This document shows, one piece after another, positions 1 to 10,980 of a DNA stretch of 64,000 bases. Numbering within the stretch: position 1 is the first letter of the stretch; every line of letters begins with the position of its first letter. The position numbers and the translations under genes are program-made. The DNA comes from Undaria pinnatifida. Taxonomy: Eukaryota; Sar; Phaeophyceae; Laminariales; Alariaceae. The notes beneath the pieces are model-generated. The model made no database searches. It was not told where the DNA came from and worked only from the letters and a program-made list of their open reading frames with translations. Where the stretch lies: the NCBI GenBank assembly GCA_012845835.1, contig JABAKD010000021.1, forward strand, positions 12,270,795-12,334,794. Direction: 5' to 3'.

Positions 1-702
1 CAAGCTTCGTTATATTTTTTTGTTTTGTTTTGTTGCGGGGGATACTGCTGGAACGTCTAGCTAAGCCGCGCGCCAAGCAAACAGCCTGAAGATATTTTTG
101 CAGTGAGGTACACAGAGTCATTCGTGCGAGTGGTCCCAATCCGGGAGTGAAAAACAGGGTACCCATCCCCTATGTTCGGCTCTACTTGACCAAGCCCCTA
201 CGATTTGCGATGAGCTGGGTTTCGAAACTGGCAAGCGCGCCTGACCAGAAATTACGTCGTACGGTCTTATATTAGCATATAAGCTTATTGGTATACCCGC
301 ATGCTCACTACGGTATTACAGACCACTCGTGTCGCTGGCTCTATACGTTGCTTAAAAGCGGACTCGACGCGTTGCTGACCAAGAGTAATACTTCGTATGT
401 AACAACAATACCTGGTTTATAACAACACACAAGGCCATGGCGACGGCACATGTTCTACAACCAAAACCACGACAATATCAACATTGTGGTCATAATATAT
501 ATATATAAATAACTATAATCCAACTATAGCAGGGATTACCCAAGAATGGCCCCCGTATCGCTCATAATAGTCAGTAGTCGCCCGCAGTTCCGCAAGGCAG
601 GTACCAGACAAAAAAAAAAAAAGCTGTTATCTCTGCAATAGAACCGGACACTGATCAAGACGTTATTTTACCGCAATACGACGTGCGGTGGGCAGCACTT
701 AC
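1..702. other. Gene-free left edge
   Basis: No exon was recognised here. Near 100-170 there is a copy of a repeat with a TGCAGTGAGGT..ACAGAGTCA lead-in and a degenerate GCGAGTGG core that recurs at about 42800-42850. The stretch 190-240 weakly resembles the end of the 250-bp TIR element described at 63.6 kb. If the LRR exon at 703-792 belongs to a real gene, this stretch would be its following intron. Confidence 0.5.
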
Positions 703-792
703 AGCGTGTTGAGGTTGGTCTTCCCGAAGGCCTCGAAGCATGCCGGAAGGTAAGTCAAGTCGTCGTCCGCAAGGCCACAGTCTCCCAGCCGC
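703..792 (-). CDS. Isolated leucine-rich-repeat exon (partial gene)
   Basis: A 90-nt putative exon on the minus strand runs from an acceptor (GACGACAG before 792) to a strong donor (CT/GTAAGTG after 703). It enters with one nucleotide completing a codon, holds 29 codons and leaves two, so it is a symmetric cassette exon. The translation carries LGDCGLADDDLTYLP and ends FGKTNLNTL, which fits a leucine-rich-repeat module (L..C.L....L..LP...F.....L..L). LRR modules usually act in protein-protein contacts. No second LRR exon was found on either side; the gene may continue off the left edge of the window, or this may be a fragment. The overlapping plus-strand ORF (740-1120) has no recognisable motif. 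Confidence 0.4.
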
Positions 793-1683
793 CTGTCGTC
801 ATTGGTGGGGGTGCAAGCCAGGAAGATGTCAGTTTCCAGGTTGCCTCTTCTTCCCCAAGAGATGCGCTATCATCGCGGTCCCTGGTAGCGTACACCGAGG
901 CTGCACTAGGCGACGCGAAGGGGGGGGATTGCTCCCGTTCATACTACCCATTGAAGACCATTTATACCAGCGCTCGAGTGGCGTTACTGCACCTCGTCCC
1001 CGAAAACAAGTCCAAATAGTTCGACAGCGCAGCGGATGGTGCTATATTCATGGCACTTGTTTTCGCGGTATACAGGTAAGCACATCAACGAAATGGGTTA
1101 CCTTGGGTACCCCGATATGAAGTGAGAAATAGGTAGATCTTAGTATAGGCGGGACAATCCGATTTGACCGCTCTCAAGTCCCGAACGCTCGTATCCTGGG
1201 CGCTCTGTAATTTGGATACCCCACCGCACAGTAGCCAGTCGCGCGAGTGGCTCTTGAGTGGGCAAAAAAAAAATAGGGGACCCACAACTAAATGCCCTTC
1301 CTCAGGTTTGGCCTGTCGAGTGTATACTCGCGGGACGTCGGACCGTGTCGTGCTGTATATCTAGAAGCCAAATGATTCTGGACTTCGAAGCATGAGGCAT
1401 AGGTCTATGTACAAGCAGGTGAGGAGATCCAAGGTCAATCCGGTCGTCTAGGCATGCTCGCTACGACGATTTAAGGCCGAGGCTGCGGTAAGGAGAAGGG
1501 TACCTTTTTTTTTCATTGTGCCACATTTGAGGCGCTCGCACCAGCGGTTCTGTACCCTCTCACTGACCAAAAAAAAAAACTTTCGACGCGATTGGTTTGG
1601 TGCGTCGTGGCTTCCCATCCCATTGCGAGTTCGTAATACTATAGTGACAACTTTCGGTCTATCTAAAGGCCGCGAAACGGACA

Positions 1684-1712
1684 GGGGGGTCACTCGCGCG
1701 AGTGACCCCGAG
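1684..1712. repeat. Dispersed palindrome, GGTCACTCGCGCGAGTGACC core
   Basis: A perfect 20-nt palindrome sits at about 1687-1706, followed by GAGTCAAACCGCAAAAATGG. Related copies, some degenerate, occur near 127-145, 1235-1275, 4775-4805, 4925-4985, 42660, 42820-42850 and 63185-63245. Several share a downstream stretch resembling AAGGCCCCAAAATGACCC. They look like ends of, or short members of, one dispersed repeat family. Function unknown. Confidence 0.6.
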
Positions 1713-1752
1713 TCAAACCGCAAAAATGGGGCCCCCAAAACAACACACCCTC

Positions 1753-2013
1753 CGACGCCTGCTACGATAGAGGTGCACCATATTTTTTTATGCAATTCCA
1801 CAACTTCGGAGCTCAAGACCTCTCCCAAAAACTGTGTTTTGATGAAAAAACAAGACTGGCACCGGATGAATAACCCGGACGGCCTATCCATGTATATACC
1901 ACGAAAATCAGTGAAAACAAATTAATTGGCCTATTTCCGACGAATTTGAGGAACTCGGCCGCGTTTAGAAACCGTTTCAGACCAAAAGTGCTACCTCTAT
2001 CGTAGCACTCGTC
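1753..2013. mobile_element. MITE-like TIR element, family A, copy A1
   Basis: The unit starts CGACGCCTGCTACGATAGAG and ends with the inverted equivalent CCTCTATCGTAGCACTCGTC, giving terminal inverted repeats of roughly 25 nt. It is about 260 bp with no coding capacity. Internal marks shared with other copies are an inverted version of AACCCAAAATCGTC and GAAACGGTTTC. This is typical of a non-autonomous DNA transposon; the autonomous partner is not in this window. Confidence 0.7.
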
Positions 2014-2101
2014 CCACACCGCTACCCCAGACACGGTCCTGGACTATGACATTTTTATAACATTAGAACACCCCGGTTTGGTCAAAACACGTATGGCTGG
2101 T

Positions 2102-2693
2102 GGGGTTGGTGATGAAGTGATAGTATGAAGTGATATGACGTGGTATGAAGTGATATGAAGCGATCTGAAGCGATCTGAAGTGATATGAGTGAGGTGATAT
2201 TATATTATGATATGAAGTGATCTATGGAGTGATATTAAGTGATATGGAGTGATATGAAGTGATATGAAAGTGATATGAAGTGATATGAATGAGGTGATAT
2301 GAAGTGATCTGGAGTAATATATGAGGTGATATGAAGCAATATGAAGGGACATGAACTGATATGAAGTGATATAAAGGGACATGAAGTGATATGAAGTGAT
2401 ATGAAGTGATATGAAGTGATATGAATGAGGTGATATTATGTGATCTGGAGTAATATATGAGGTGATATGAAGTGATATGAAGGGACATGAACTGATATGA
2501 AGTGATATGAAGGGAAATGAAGTGATATGAAGTGATATGAAGTGATATGAAGTGATACGAAGTGATACGAACTGATACGAACTGATATGAAAGTGATATG
2601 AAGTGATATACGAAGTGATACGAAGTGATACGAAGTGATACGAAGTGATATGAAAGTGATACGAAGTCATATGAAGTTTTAATATGAAGTCAT
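2102..2693. repeat. Decamer minisatellite (TGATATGAAG)n
   Basis: About 590 bp of a tandem 10-nt unit TGATATGAAG with variants such as TGATACGAAG, TGATATGGAG and GGACATGAAG, plus interspersed GTGATATGAATGAGGTGATA super-units near 2270-2300 and 2420-2440. The long minus-strand ORFs across it (repeats of SLHITSYHF type) are products of the repeat and not genes. Confidence 0.95.
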
Positions 2694-3660
2694 CCCACAC
2701 GGTAGGATGGGGGAATGTCGCGTTCTTGTTTTTCTCCGTTAGTGAGCAAACTAATATCGGTTATTCCGGTACATTTACCAGTACATTTGTCGTGTCTCAG
2801 GATATCGTGTAGACATGATCGGTCGGGTTGCGCGAGTTCGAATGCCTTCGAAGTCAAGTTTCGGGTGACGACGTGTGTTGAGATGTTGACATTGACCTTA
2901 CTCCATATGTTAGGTGCTCAGAAAAATCTTAGAATATGCTGCACGCCTAGCCCGGGATGGCTCCTAGACTTTACCCAATGTTGTTGACATGGAACACCCC
3001 GTGTGGTGCATATTACCGGAGCTTTTCGATGCACTCATCTCAGGTCATGGCATTTGTTCGCGCCAGGTTGTACGTTCCTCGTGTTCTTCATCAATTTTCA
3101 TCAAATATGGGCTTTGGGGCAGGTCTTCGCTCGAGGTTTATATTACGCGTTGCGCCGTGGTATTGGTGGCACGTTTTTGGCCAACATAAATACTTCATGA
3201 AAATGACGGAACTCACTTGACCCTCAAAATCGTCAGGATGCCATCCTCTCTCGGTTTGCAAACGATTGTTTTCGTGTACCTAGGAGGCCAATGCTCCTTT
3301 CAAACCATTGGTGTTGCGCTTGTAGCTCTCCTAGCGAGGACCATGAAAAGGAAACGAGGCACCTCTATTAGTTGGCACGTGTTTTCCCCAAGTCAGGGTC
3401 TTGAGAAAACGTAGGCACACTGCTTCCGTGTATCGTGCGCCTCATGTCGCTCACAACGATTGATGTCGAGCTTCGCACCCTATGCGCCCTCCCACATGCC
3501 TTCGAAGTAGTAAGTGCACAGGACATTCTACGGCACCATCAGCTGGGCCGTGAGGTGACGCGAACTTCCATAGGTATTTAGGACCGGTATGGCTCGATAG
3601 AGGAGGCGATTAAATTACCCATTTTACGCTTTAAAACGCTATATATAGTCTATATAATTA
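2694..3660. other. Unassigned stretch with short overlapping ORFs
   Basis: Several plus-strand ORFs of 65-90 codons overlap in all three frames (for example 2715-2987 and 2957-3220). None shows a recognised domain, and no frame is clearly favoured. It could be a decayed mobile element, but I see no diagnostic motif. An AT-rich TATA-like run (CTATATATAGTCTATATAAT) lies near 3640-3658. Confidence 0.4.
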
Positions 3661-3668
3661 CGCGATAT

Positions 3669-3912
3669 ATGCATAGACTGTATGCAACACCGTCAGATTT
3701 GGTCCCCCTCAAAAACAGGTTTTATACGTTCCGTGCACAGATTGATCAACATCACCCCTGCTTCTACGGGGAGTCGCCGACCTGTATCCTTATCGAGGAC
3801 ACACACCCAGTAATACGCGCGATCGGAGAATCACTCACAGCTTGCAAAGAAAGACGAGTTTCGACGAAATCTTCAATCTCACAACTGGAGTGTGTTGTCA
3901 CTTCTATAGACT
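3669..3912 (+). repeat. Dispersed repeat family D, near-full copy
   Basis: About 240 bp containing TTGGTCCCCCTCAAAAACAGG, TATCCTTATCGAGGACACAC, GCGCGATCGGAGAATCACTC and the end AGCTTGCAAAGAAAGACGAGT followed by GAAATCTTCAATCTCACA. The same order occurs in reverse complement at 18957-19195. Shorter pieces of the AGCTTGCAAAGATGAGTTTC end occur near 8690-8790, 12850-12900, 18080-18148, 23905-23970, 31880-31950, 46785-46845 and 47075-47135. No terminal inverted repeats or coding capacity were noticed. Confidence 0.75.
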
Positions 3913-4261
3913 AATATTCGTATTTCTCATAGGCGTCATGCCGTTAGCCATCGTCGGGTGCACCTTCGCACTCTCCCAAATCCGCAGCTTAGGGTGGAGG
4001 CATAAACGCTTCTTTCTCGTCCAACCACAGAGGTAGCACTTTTTTATTCTCAAGAAGCGTTTTCTGAATTACGAGCGGGAACTCCACCTTAACCGAAAAT
4101 GGTCGGTTCCAATCACATTGTTTTCGCGGTATTGTTGTTTTTTATATATGCGGATTATGCATCGGGTTGCGCTTTCGTTTTCCTCAAGATCACATTTCGC
4201 CTTTCACAGGGGAATACGACCAGCCGCCCTCAACAAGTTAGGAGCCTCAGAAGGCAAGAGG

Positions 4262-4393
4262 TGACCTCTAGCACCTCTAGCGCCTCTAGCACCTCTGGCA
4301 CCTCTTCTAGCACCTCTAGCACCTCTAGCACCTCTAGCACCTCTTCTAGCGCCTCTAGCACCTCTTCTAGCACCTCTAATATCACCCCTATCA
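4262..4393. repeat. 9-nt minisatellite (AGCACCTCT)n
   Basis: A tandem AGCACCTCT array with AGCGCCTCT and CTTCTAGCACCTCT variants. The plus-strand ORF across it (4099-4713, serine/threonine-rich in the middle) is open because the 9-nt unit preserves frame; I see no domain on either side and do not call it a gene. Confidence 0.9.
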
Positions 4394-5003
4394 CCTCTAA
4401 TTATCACCTCTATCGAAAGCATAACATTAGCGCCATGCCTCTCCTCGAGCGAGATGCCTCACGAAAACATTGGAGCCATCTCCCTACCGTGGCATGCACG
4501 TCGACTGTCTCTTACATGGCGTCGTCACCGGTGAATTCGCACTTGTACTGGCTGCTTGTAGGGTCGAAGCAGGCGTTGACATCTGGGGTAGGAGCGGAGA
4601 ACAGGACCAAGGGATCAGCTGGCGTCAGTCGCTGCTGCTGCGGGTTCACGGGTCATGCAGATATCTATGTATTATGTCGGTGTTATGCTACTACTGACGG
4701 TACGGTAGGGTAGAGGTGCTACGGTAGAGGCAGCGACCAAGGCTACGGTAGGGGGGGTACCCCCATTTTCACTGGTGTGTTTGAGCCACTCGCACGAGTA
4801 GCTCTATACCCTACGGATGAAGATGGTTTAGGAACTTGGTTTGCCGCAGCTAAGACCACCTTTGCATTGCGGATTGGTTTCGTCAATGTAAAACATAAAG
4901 AAAACGTAAGATTGCATAGGAACAAAGGGGTTACTCGCGCGAGTGACCCCTAGCCACTGAAATAAAAGGCCCAAAAGGGGACCCTCAAATGGTTTTTGAT
5001 TGG

Positions 5004-5218
5004 CGGGGCTCCTTAACCCAAAATCGTCGGGGAAACGCCATTTTTTTTGTGGCATTATTCTCGATGTATACCTACTACCTAGCTAGGGCGTCATGGCATT
5101 TTTCATCGAGGCAGTGGTTTTGTTTTTCTCCAAATCAGTTTTTGGGAGAGACGTCAAGCTACGCGAAAGTGAGGTATCCCACAAAAAAAGTGGTAGACCC
5201 CTACCGTAGCACGCGTCA
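5004..5218. mobile_element. MITE-like TIR element, family A, 5'-truncated copy A2
   Basis: It shows the family marks GGGGCTCCTTAACCCAAAAT, TCCAAATCAGTTTTTGGGAG and the 3' terminal repeat GACCCCTACCGTAGCACGCG. The expected 5' end is missing, replaced by sequence of the GCGCGAGTGACC repeat family at 4925-4985. Confidence 0.65.
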
Positions 5219-5574
5219 TTTTCATTCCGAGGCTATTAATTACTCGAGTACGTAGCTCATTACCTATTAATAGAGTACACTGATATATAATAATAGATTG
5301 CACTGAAAAAGTATAACCCGATGAACAAACCCATCATAGCCCAGCTGTACTCTACAAAACAAGGCACAGTAGTGTAACTGAACGAGATCGTGCATTTTGC
5401 GATGATTTGGGACAACGGGTCCCGTCGTTCGGAAAACAAAATGAGAGTGCTCTTTCTCCCTATCATAGCACGCGCCATATTACCCTACTAGATGATGTTC
5501 GCTACACACCTGTGCCATCGGATTGTTTACCGCGCGCGTTGCATCTTCAGCGTATCTCAAAACCGGTAAGGCGC

Positions 5575-6701
5575 TCACTCCCGTAAGGATCTCGAGAAAA
5601 AAAAGCCACGTGCACCCCTACCCGTTGTTGCAACGCGTGTATATCCGTATATCCTAGTGCTCATGTGCGTCACAACGGTAACTCTTTCTGCATAATCGTC
5701 GTCGTCGTCATCATCGCCATCCTCACCGTCTCCCACGCACTGGCCGTCACAGACCTCGTCTCCCGTGGAACCGGCACACGCGTTTCCAAGCGTGCTGCAC
5801 ATGACCTCAATCGCAGCGTTAGCTTCCGTGCTAAACGGGGAGCCGTACCCGACCACGTTACACACGGAGGGTATTCCTTGCTCGCACACCGTGTCCCAAG
5901 TCTCCTCGCAGTCATCGCAGGAGTACAGGAGGCGGCGGCGTGGCCGAGCCATGGTACCCGTGTCAAGCACTTGCATGTCGACGTCATATTCGCCCTCGTC
6001 TTCGAGGAGTTCCCGGCGGCCAGACGACGTCTGGATGACTCGACGGATACGTCCGCCTGCAGCGTACACAACCTGTGGAATTTTTCGAAATGAGGACCAA
6101 ACAAAATACGAGGCACCGCTCTGTCGACATTGGTATGCTGCGGAGCCCCTCACAAAAGAGGACAATGAAGGCAGATACAACGTATTTTTTTCCAAAACCC
6201 CGCCTGGCATGTGTCCCAACACTACCTATGTAGTATGCGTATTCCAGGCGAGATTGCACAGTTCGACCACTACTGTAACGATTTATCCACAACACGCGTG
6301 AAGAACAAGCCCAACAGTGAACACGGTGGCGGTGGGCGTGTAACTACTGTGACCTGCACAGGTCGCACTCATCGTCCCGCCCGCACCTCACATCGCGTTT
6401 ATGTTGTAGAATGAATGGGAGACGCGCGATAAAACCTCACCCTGTAGCGTTCCGTGCCGATCCTCATTATCTTCACGGCGCCCGACGCTTCAAAGTCGAA
6501 CACATTTCGAGCATTTCCCTCGAACACGACTCTGTAAGGTCTCGTGCGGCCGTCGTCAAAGTAGTCCAAGTTGAAGTCGACGTTGTCCTCGCTCAAGGAG
6601 ACCCTGTGCCTTTCTGCCGACACGGTGATCGACATGATCGACATGATCATCGAAATGGCCACCACGAAGGGGGCGATCGATGCGGCGTAAAAGTGTCTCA
6701 T
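5575..6701 (-). CDS. Secreted eight-cysteine protein, two exons
   Basis: Modelled exons are 6701-6441 (87 codons) and 6072-5575 (165 codons plus stop TGA), joined in phase 0 (AGG/GTGAGG donor, TTCCACAG acceptor); product 252 aa. The N-terminus MRHFYAASIAPFVVAISMIM is a hydrophobic signal peptide with likely cleavage after VSA near residue 29, so the protein should be secreted or enter the endomembrane system. After an arginine-rich linker (ARPRRRLLYS) there is a compact module with cysteines at about 139, 142, 150, 158, 179, 186, 195 and 199, beginning CDDCEETWDTVC, followed by an Asp-rich tail. Eight spaced cysteines suggest four disulfides. I do not recognise the family. The start could lie further 5' if an acceptor at TTTCAGCAG (about 6763) is used. 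The last ~35 residues are less convincing. Confidence 0.6.
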
Positions 6702-9700
6702 GATTTCGGGTGTGGTGGTGATGCAGGTGCTCCGGTTCCTGATGGGTAAGTCGATGTCCTCCTGCTGAAATTGCGACAAAACGTGCGGGTCGGGCTGTGG
6801 TCGCTGTGAAACCCGACGCGACCAAGTGCTCGCGTACGGGAGAAATTTAACGCGGAACGCACCCTTCCACAACATAGAAATCGAAAAATAACGTCAGTCG
6901 GCCAAGCTACTGAAAGTTGTGCCTTACTGCTTGCGGTGAGGGGGGTGTTCTCCTGAGAAGCGCACAAGGCCAAAGGGCCATGTGACAGGTGTCAACTTGT
7001 CCGCAGGATGTTTGTTTTTTGTCCCCTTTTGCGCTCCACACAGCAGTGTATTACACCTCCCAAGAGGATTTGCGCTCGAAGACCTCCCCGACAAGTCGGC
7101 CTTCGTCGGCAGATTCCTTCCCTCTTCCCTGAATCTCTTCCTTGGTAGGTGCGCTTCGGCTTATGCCGCATATGATGTCAGCACCCACTCCCACCGATCG
7201 GAGATTTCCATTAACGTTTGTAAAAGATTGATTGTCTCTACTAAATACCTGGTGAGTGCTTTGAGGAACCTTGGGCATATCTACCGGATAACTGGTATAA
7301 TCTTCGAGCTGGATTTCTTACGCACGTAAAAACCCCGTGGGCGCGAGCTACTGCTGTTGCTGCTGCGCTGCTGGTGCTGGCATCGGTTGGCGAAGGCGCC
7401 GTGAAAAAACTAATATATCATATACGTGTGAGCTAGATCATCAGGGTACTCTTGTGTTTTCTCGCTTTGTATGTTTAGGGGCGGTGGCCGGGATGTTAAT
7501 ATATTTATATTCTATTGTGCGGACTGGAGAGCCTTAACGCCGCGCAAGGCGGATGGTACCACGCAGTGTGCTTATGGCACCCCCCCCCCCCGCTCACGCG
7601 AGGCAGATGCCTATTAATGGAATCCCATGGTCATCTCTGGTAGTGAGCACACCTAAAGATGACGAAAAAAATCGGAGCTGCCATTCATATGCAAGAAAAT
7701 GCGCGCAAGGATGCGGAAGTCCGCCTCACTATTAATAGTCTAATGGTTCTTAGTAGGAAGCAACTCACAGTTCGTGCGACTCGCCAAACACCTCACGGCG
7801 CTTCGCGTTTGGTGCACGCGATGTCTGCCTCTGTCGGTAAAAAACCGGCGTGTCCCATCCCAGCATATTGCAAGTCTACATCTAGACTATATGTAGGCAT
7901 ACAGCTACACGGCTAGATTAGTCTATGCATGAAATGAGTGCACGCCTCCCCAATGTGGTATACCCATCGCTAGTACTATGTGTAGTCTATATATGTACTC
8001 TGGGTGTTCTGTACCTAACCGTAGGGTAGACTCACTAGTCCATTACGAACCAACCGCGTAGCGGAGAGTTGAACAGAAGTCGGTCTTCGTGCCATACAGA
8101 CAGGGATAGGTATAATCGCACGTAAAATCTCTTGGGAAACGTTATCTTTTCGTCTATCGCAGGCCCCGGTTGATATCGCCCGTGCTTGGTGTGTTGATCC
8201 AACCAATGCTGACGAATGACACTGACCTCGAGACTGCTGGCGGTCCCGCACCAATTCGACCATCTTCTTGATTCATGATGAGTTTCGCACACCCTCTAGC
8301 TACTATACATGTTTTTTGTTGGTTGAGGCAGAGCAGCAACGAGGGGCTCTCTGCATAGACGACACACACGGCAACACACCCTTCGCATAGACGAAACACA
8401 CGACATCACACCCTTCGCAACCACAGCCGTATCTCACCGGTGTTCTCGACCACCACCTTCTTCTTCGAAGGGACGAAGGGACGCAAGGGACTCAAACCGT
8501 AGTGTCTGTCAATTCGCCAGGCACCGCACGCAGCAAACACCGAAATTGGCGGGGGCAATTGATATGAACGAGGAAGCACAAGTCTTGAGCCCAGTCACCG
8601 CTAATGCCACGTCGAATACAACAATCTAGCTGCGTCGTCTATTTATATGCTCGCACAGTCACCGCTGATGTCAGGTCAACCACAACTATTTATTATAAAA
8701 ATTAAAATACACTCCAGCTGTGAGATCGAAGATTTCGTCGAAACTCATCTTTGCAAGCTGTGTGTGATACTCCGATCGCGCGCATTATGATTTATCTAGC
8801 TGCGCCGTCTATTTACTTGCTCGCCCTCTGTCAAGTGTCAGATACATCTCGCTACTTCGAAGTATGTATATAGTTTATACCCCAGTAGACTATTATAGTC
8901 TAGACTATATAGATACATTTTTTAATCTAAATTATCGGAGTTATGGTCTGTTTGCAAACCGTCCTTTCTCGTGTCCGCCCAACCTCACTCTTCTTGTGTT
9001 TCTCACATGCAACCCCAGCATCGAACCAAAGGCGGTTGCACCCCCCCGATCTAAACTGACAGCCTGTTCTGGTCGAGTTTCAACTCTTCCCCTCATGATG
9101 GCTCAATCTTCCCACTTTCCAAAAAAACAACCGTATTATCCCAAAACTTTCCCCCCTTAAGGTTCTGGATGAGTCCCAGCAACAAGAAGCAAAATAATCC
9201 AATTTAAATATACGTTCACGCACATACATGTATGTGTTCTAAAGTTTCCAACATCAACCTAACATCACCACATCTAACATATCGACTCTTCCTTAGACGG
9301 TCGTTGTCTCCACGCGGCGGTTACTTAGGGGATCCAAATTAAAAGGCGACGAAATTGATCAGGAAGAATATTAAGGGTCCGATTCTGCTAAAGAGTATCA
9401 TAGCTCTGCCATGTAACCTCTGATGATGATATGTTCTCTGGCTTTTAAGTTTTGGCTTCAAAAGCACAAGCAGTGACCGGATTTTTGCTGGCCATTGTAC
9501 CAATAATTTGGCCCGAACGTTCGTGGATCCATCTTCTATATATGTATGCCTCCGACCGCTGCATTGTTTCCGCAGCGCATCCGATTCTACGTGGTGTGTT
9601 AAATATTGGTGTATCATTTGGAGAAGCAAACGCATATTATCAGTCGGCATACTCTGTACTGCTGAGCTCGACCTCGCTTCCGGCAGGTAGGGGATTAGAC

Positions 9701-9845
9701 AAGAAAATAAAACTGTCCCTCTCTGCTTGTGCCTGCGCCCACCCCCTTACCTATACTGCTACGTGGAGACTGATGAAAACTCTTAACGTGGCATCCAACG
9801 CGTTTGGATGTGAAACTGGTCATGATGCATTTCGAATACACAGCA
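6702..9845. other. Intergenic stretch, no gene recognised
   Basis: It contains a partial copy of the CACCTCACGGCGCTTCGCG family (about 7775-7860), a partial family-D repeat (8690-8790, reverse) and short ORFs without motifs. The plus ORF 9452-9871 (139 codons) runs into the hairpin element at 9847 and shows no known domain, so it is not called as a gene. Confidence 0.5.
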
Positions 9846-9846
9846 G

Positions 9847-9955
9847 TATTACGGGGGACCATAGTAAATAGGACCTACGGTACACACAAAAACCAATATA
9901 TTTCCCTATTTTGACTAACAATATTTGGTCCTATTTACTATGGTCCCCCGTAATA
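9847..9955. mobile_element. 109-bp hairpin element with perfect 28-nt inverted ends
   Basis: Left arm 9847-9875 (TATTACGGGGGACCATAGTA then AATAGGACC) and right arm 9927-9955 are perfect reverse complements around a ~50-nt AT-rich spacer. Either a miniature inverted-repeat element or a hairpin-forming insertion; no second full copy was found in this window. Confidence 0.75.
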
Positions 9956-10237
9956 GTAGTATCTGATATTATTAATAGTATTGACAACAAATTCTATATG
10001 TGATATTCCTTGTGCCCGCAACAAGAACATGATTCAAGTGCCGAAGCACGAGTTCATCCTCCAGTACTACTGCTGTAGGTACAATGCTCGCTCTTCAGCT
10101 AGGATGTGCATGCGTGTATGTACGTACTGCTTTTGGTTTGTTTGCTTTTTCCCCTGGGGTATTCTTCCACTCTAGACTACATGTCCAGCGTGACTGGAGC
10201 CTGTCCTGTGACCACGGACTTGATTGAAAGAGGTTAT

Positions 10238-10255
10238 GTGACAACAACAACAACA

Positions 10256-10288
<33 letters not shown>

Positions 10289-10289
10289 G

Positions 10290-10321
<32 letters not shown>

Positions 10322-10368
10322 GCTACTACTACTACTACTGCTACTACTACTACTACTACTACTACTCG
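10238..10368. repeat. (ACT)n microsatellite
   Basis: About 40 ACT triplets with occasional GCT interruptions. The overlapping plus ORF encodes polythreonine and is a product of the repeat. Confidence 0.95.
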
Positions 10369-10619
10369 ATACTCCAGGTATACTGTATGTATGGGACTGG
10401 CCTCGACGGCTGACTGTGTTCGCTACACGAGACTCTCACGATCATCGCTTTTTCCAGCAGAGGTACTTTTGTAACTGCCCCACCCCCCCCCCTGTTCCCC
10501 GCAACGTTCTCGAGGCTATAAAAGACTTGTAGTATAAACTCGTAGTCTAGTAGTATTTTGTGATGTGCCTCCGTATCCCCATGCTCCGAACTTGGACACG
10601 CTACGATATACAGAGCCAA

Positions 10620-10980
10620 CTACATACTTCGAAGTATTCAACACACGCGTGTCCACCTTACCTTTTTTACCAGCGCATCGTCCCGAAGTTGCAGATTAGA
10701 CTACTATGACCTGTCAGAATTACAGCGTACCCGTTCTAAGACCATCCGGTATAAGACCGTATGTACTAGAGATAAGACCAGAAGAATCGACTTGTCACGA
10801 ATGAAAAACGGATAAGACCAAATTCCCCTTATCCCCCCACTCAGCCTTAACGCCTTTGCAACTGCAAACCCTTTTGGGAACAAATTTACTTGAAGTTAGT
10901 ATAGGGAGGGATTATGCGGGTCTAAAGAGGGATTGAGTCGGGAAAATAACGCCTGTGTGCACGTTTGTTGTATGCCTGGT
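10620..10980. other. Gene-free stretch
   Basis: No exon, terminal repeat or tandem array was recognised here. Short degenerate echoes such as GATAAGACCA near 10740-10820 may be a minor tandem repeat (TAAGACC-type units repeated about five times). Confidence 0.4.

Noticed and set aside
2200-2700. 166-codon minus-strand ORF of His/Ser/Thr/Ile repeats
   Set aside because: Entirely a decamer satellite that happens to lack stop codons.
2715-3414. Possible retrotransposon coding remnant
   Set aside because: Several overlapping short ORFs, but no reverse transcriptase, integrase or RNase H motif could be identified.
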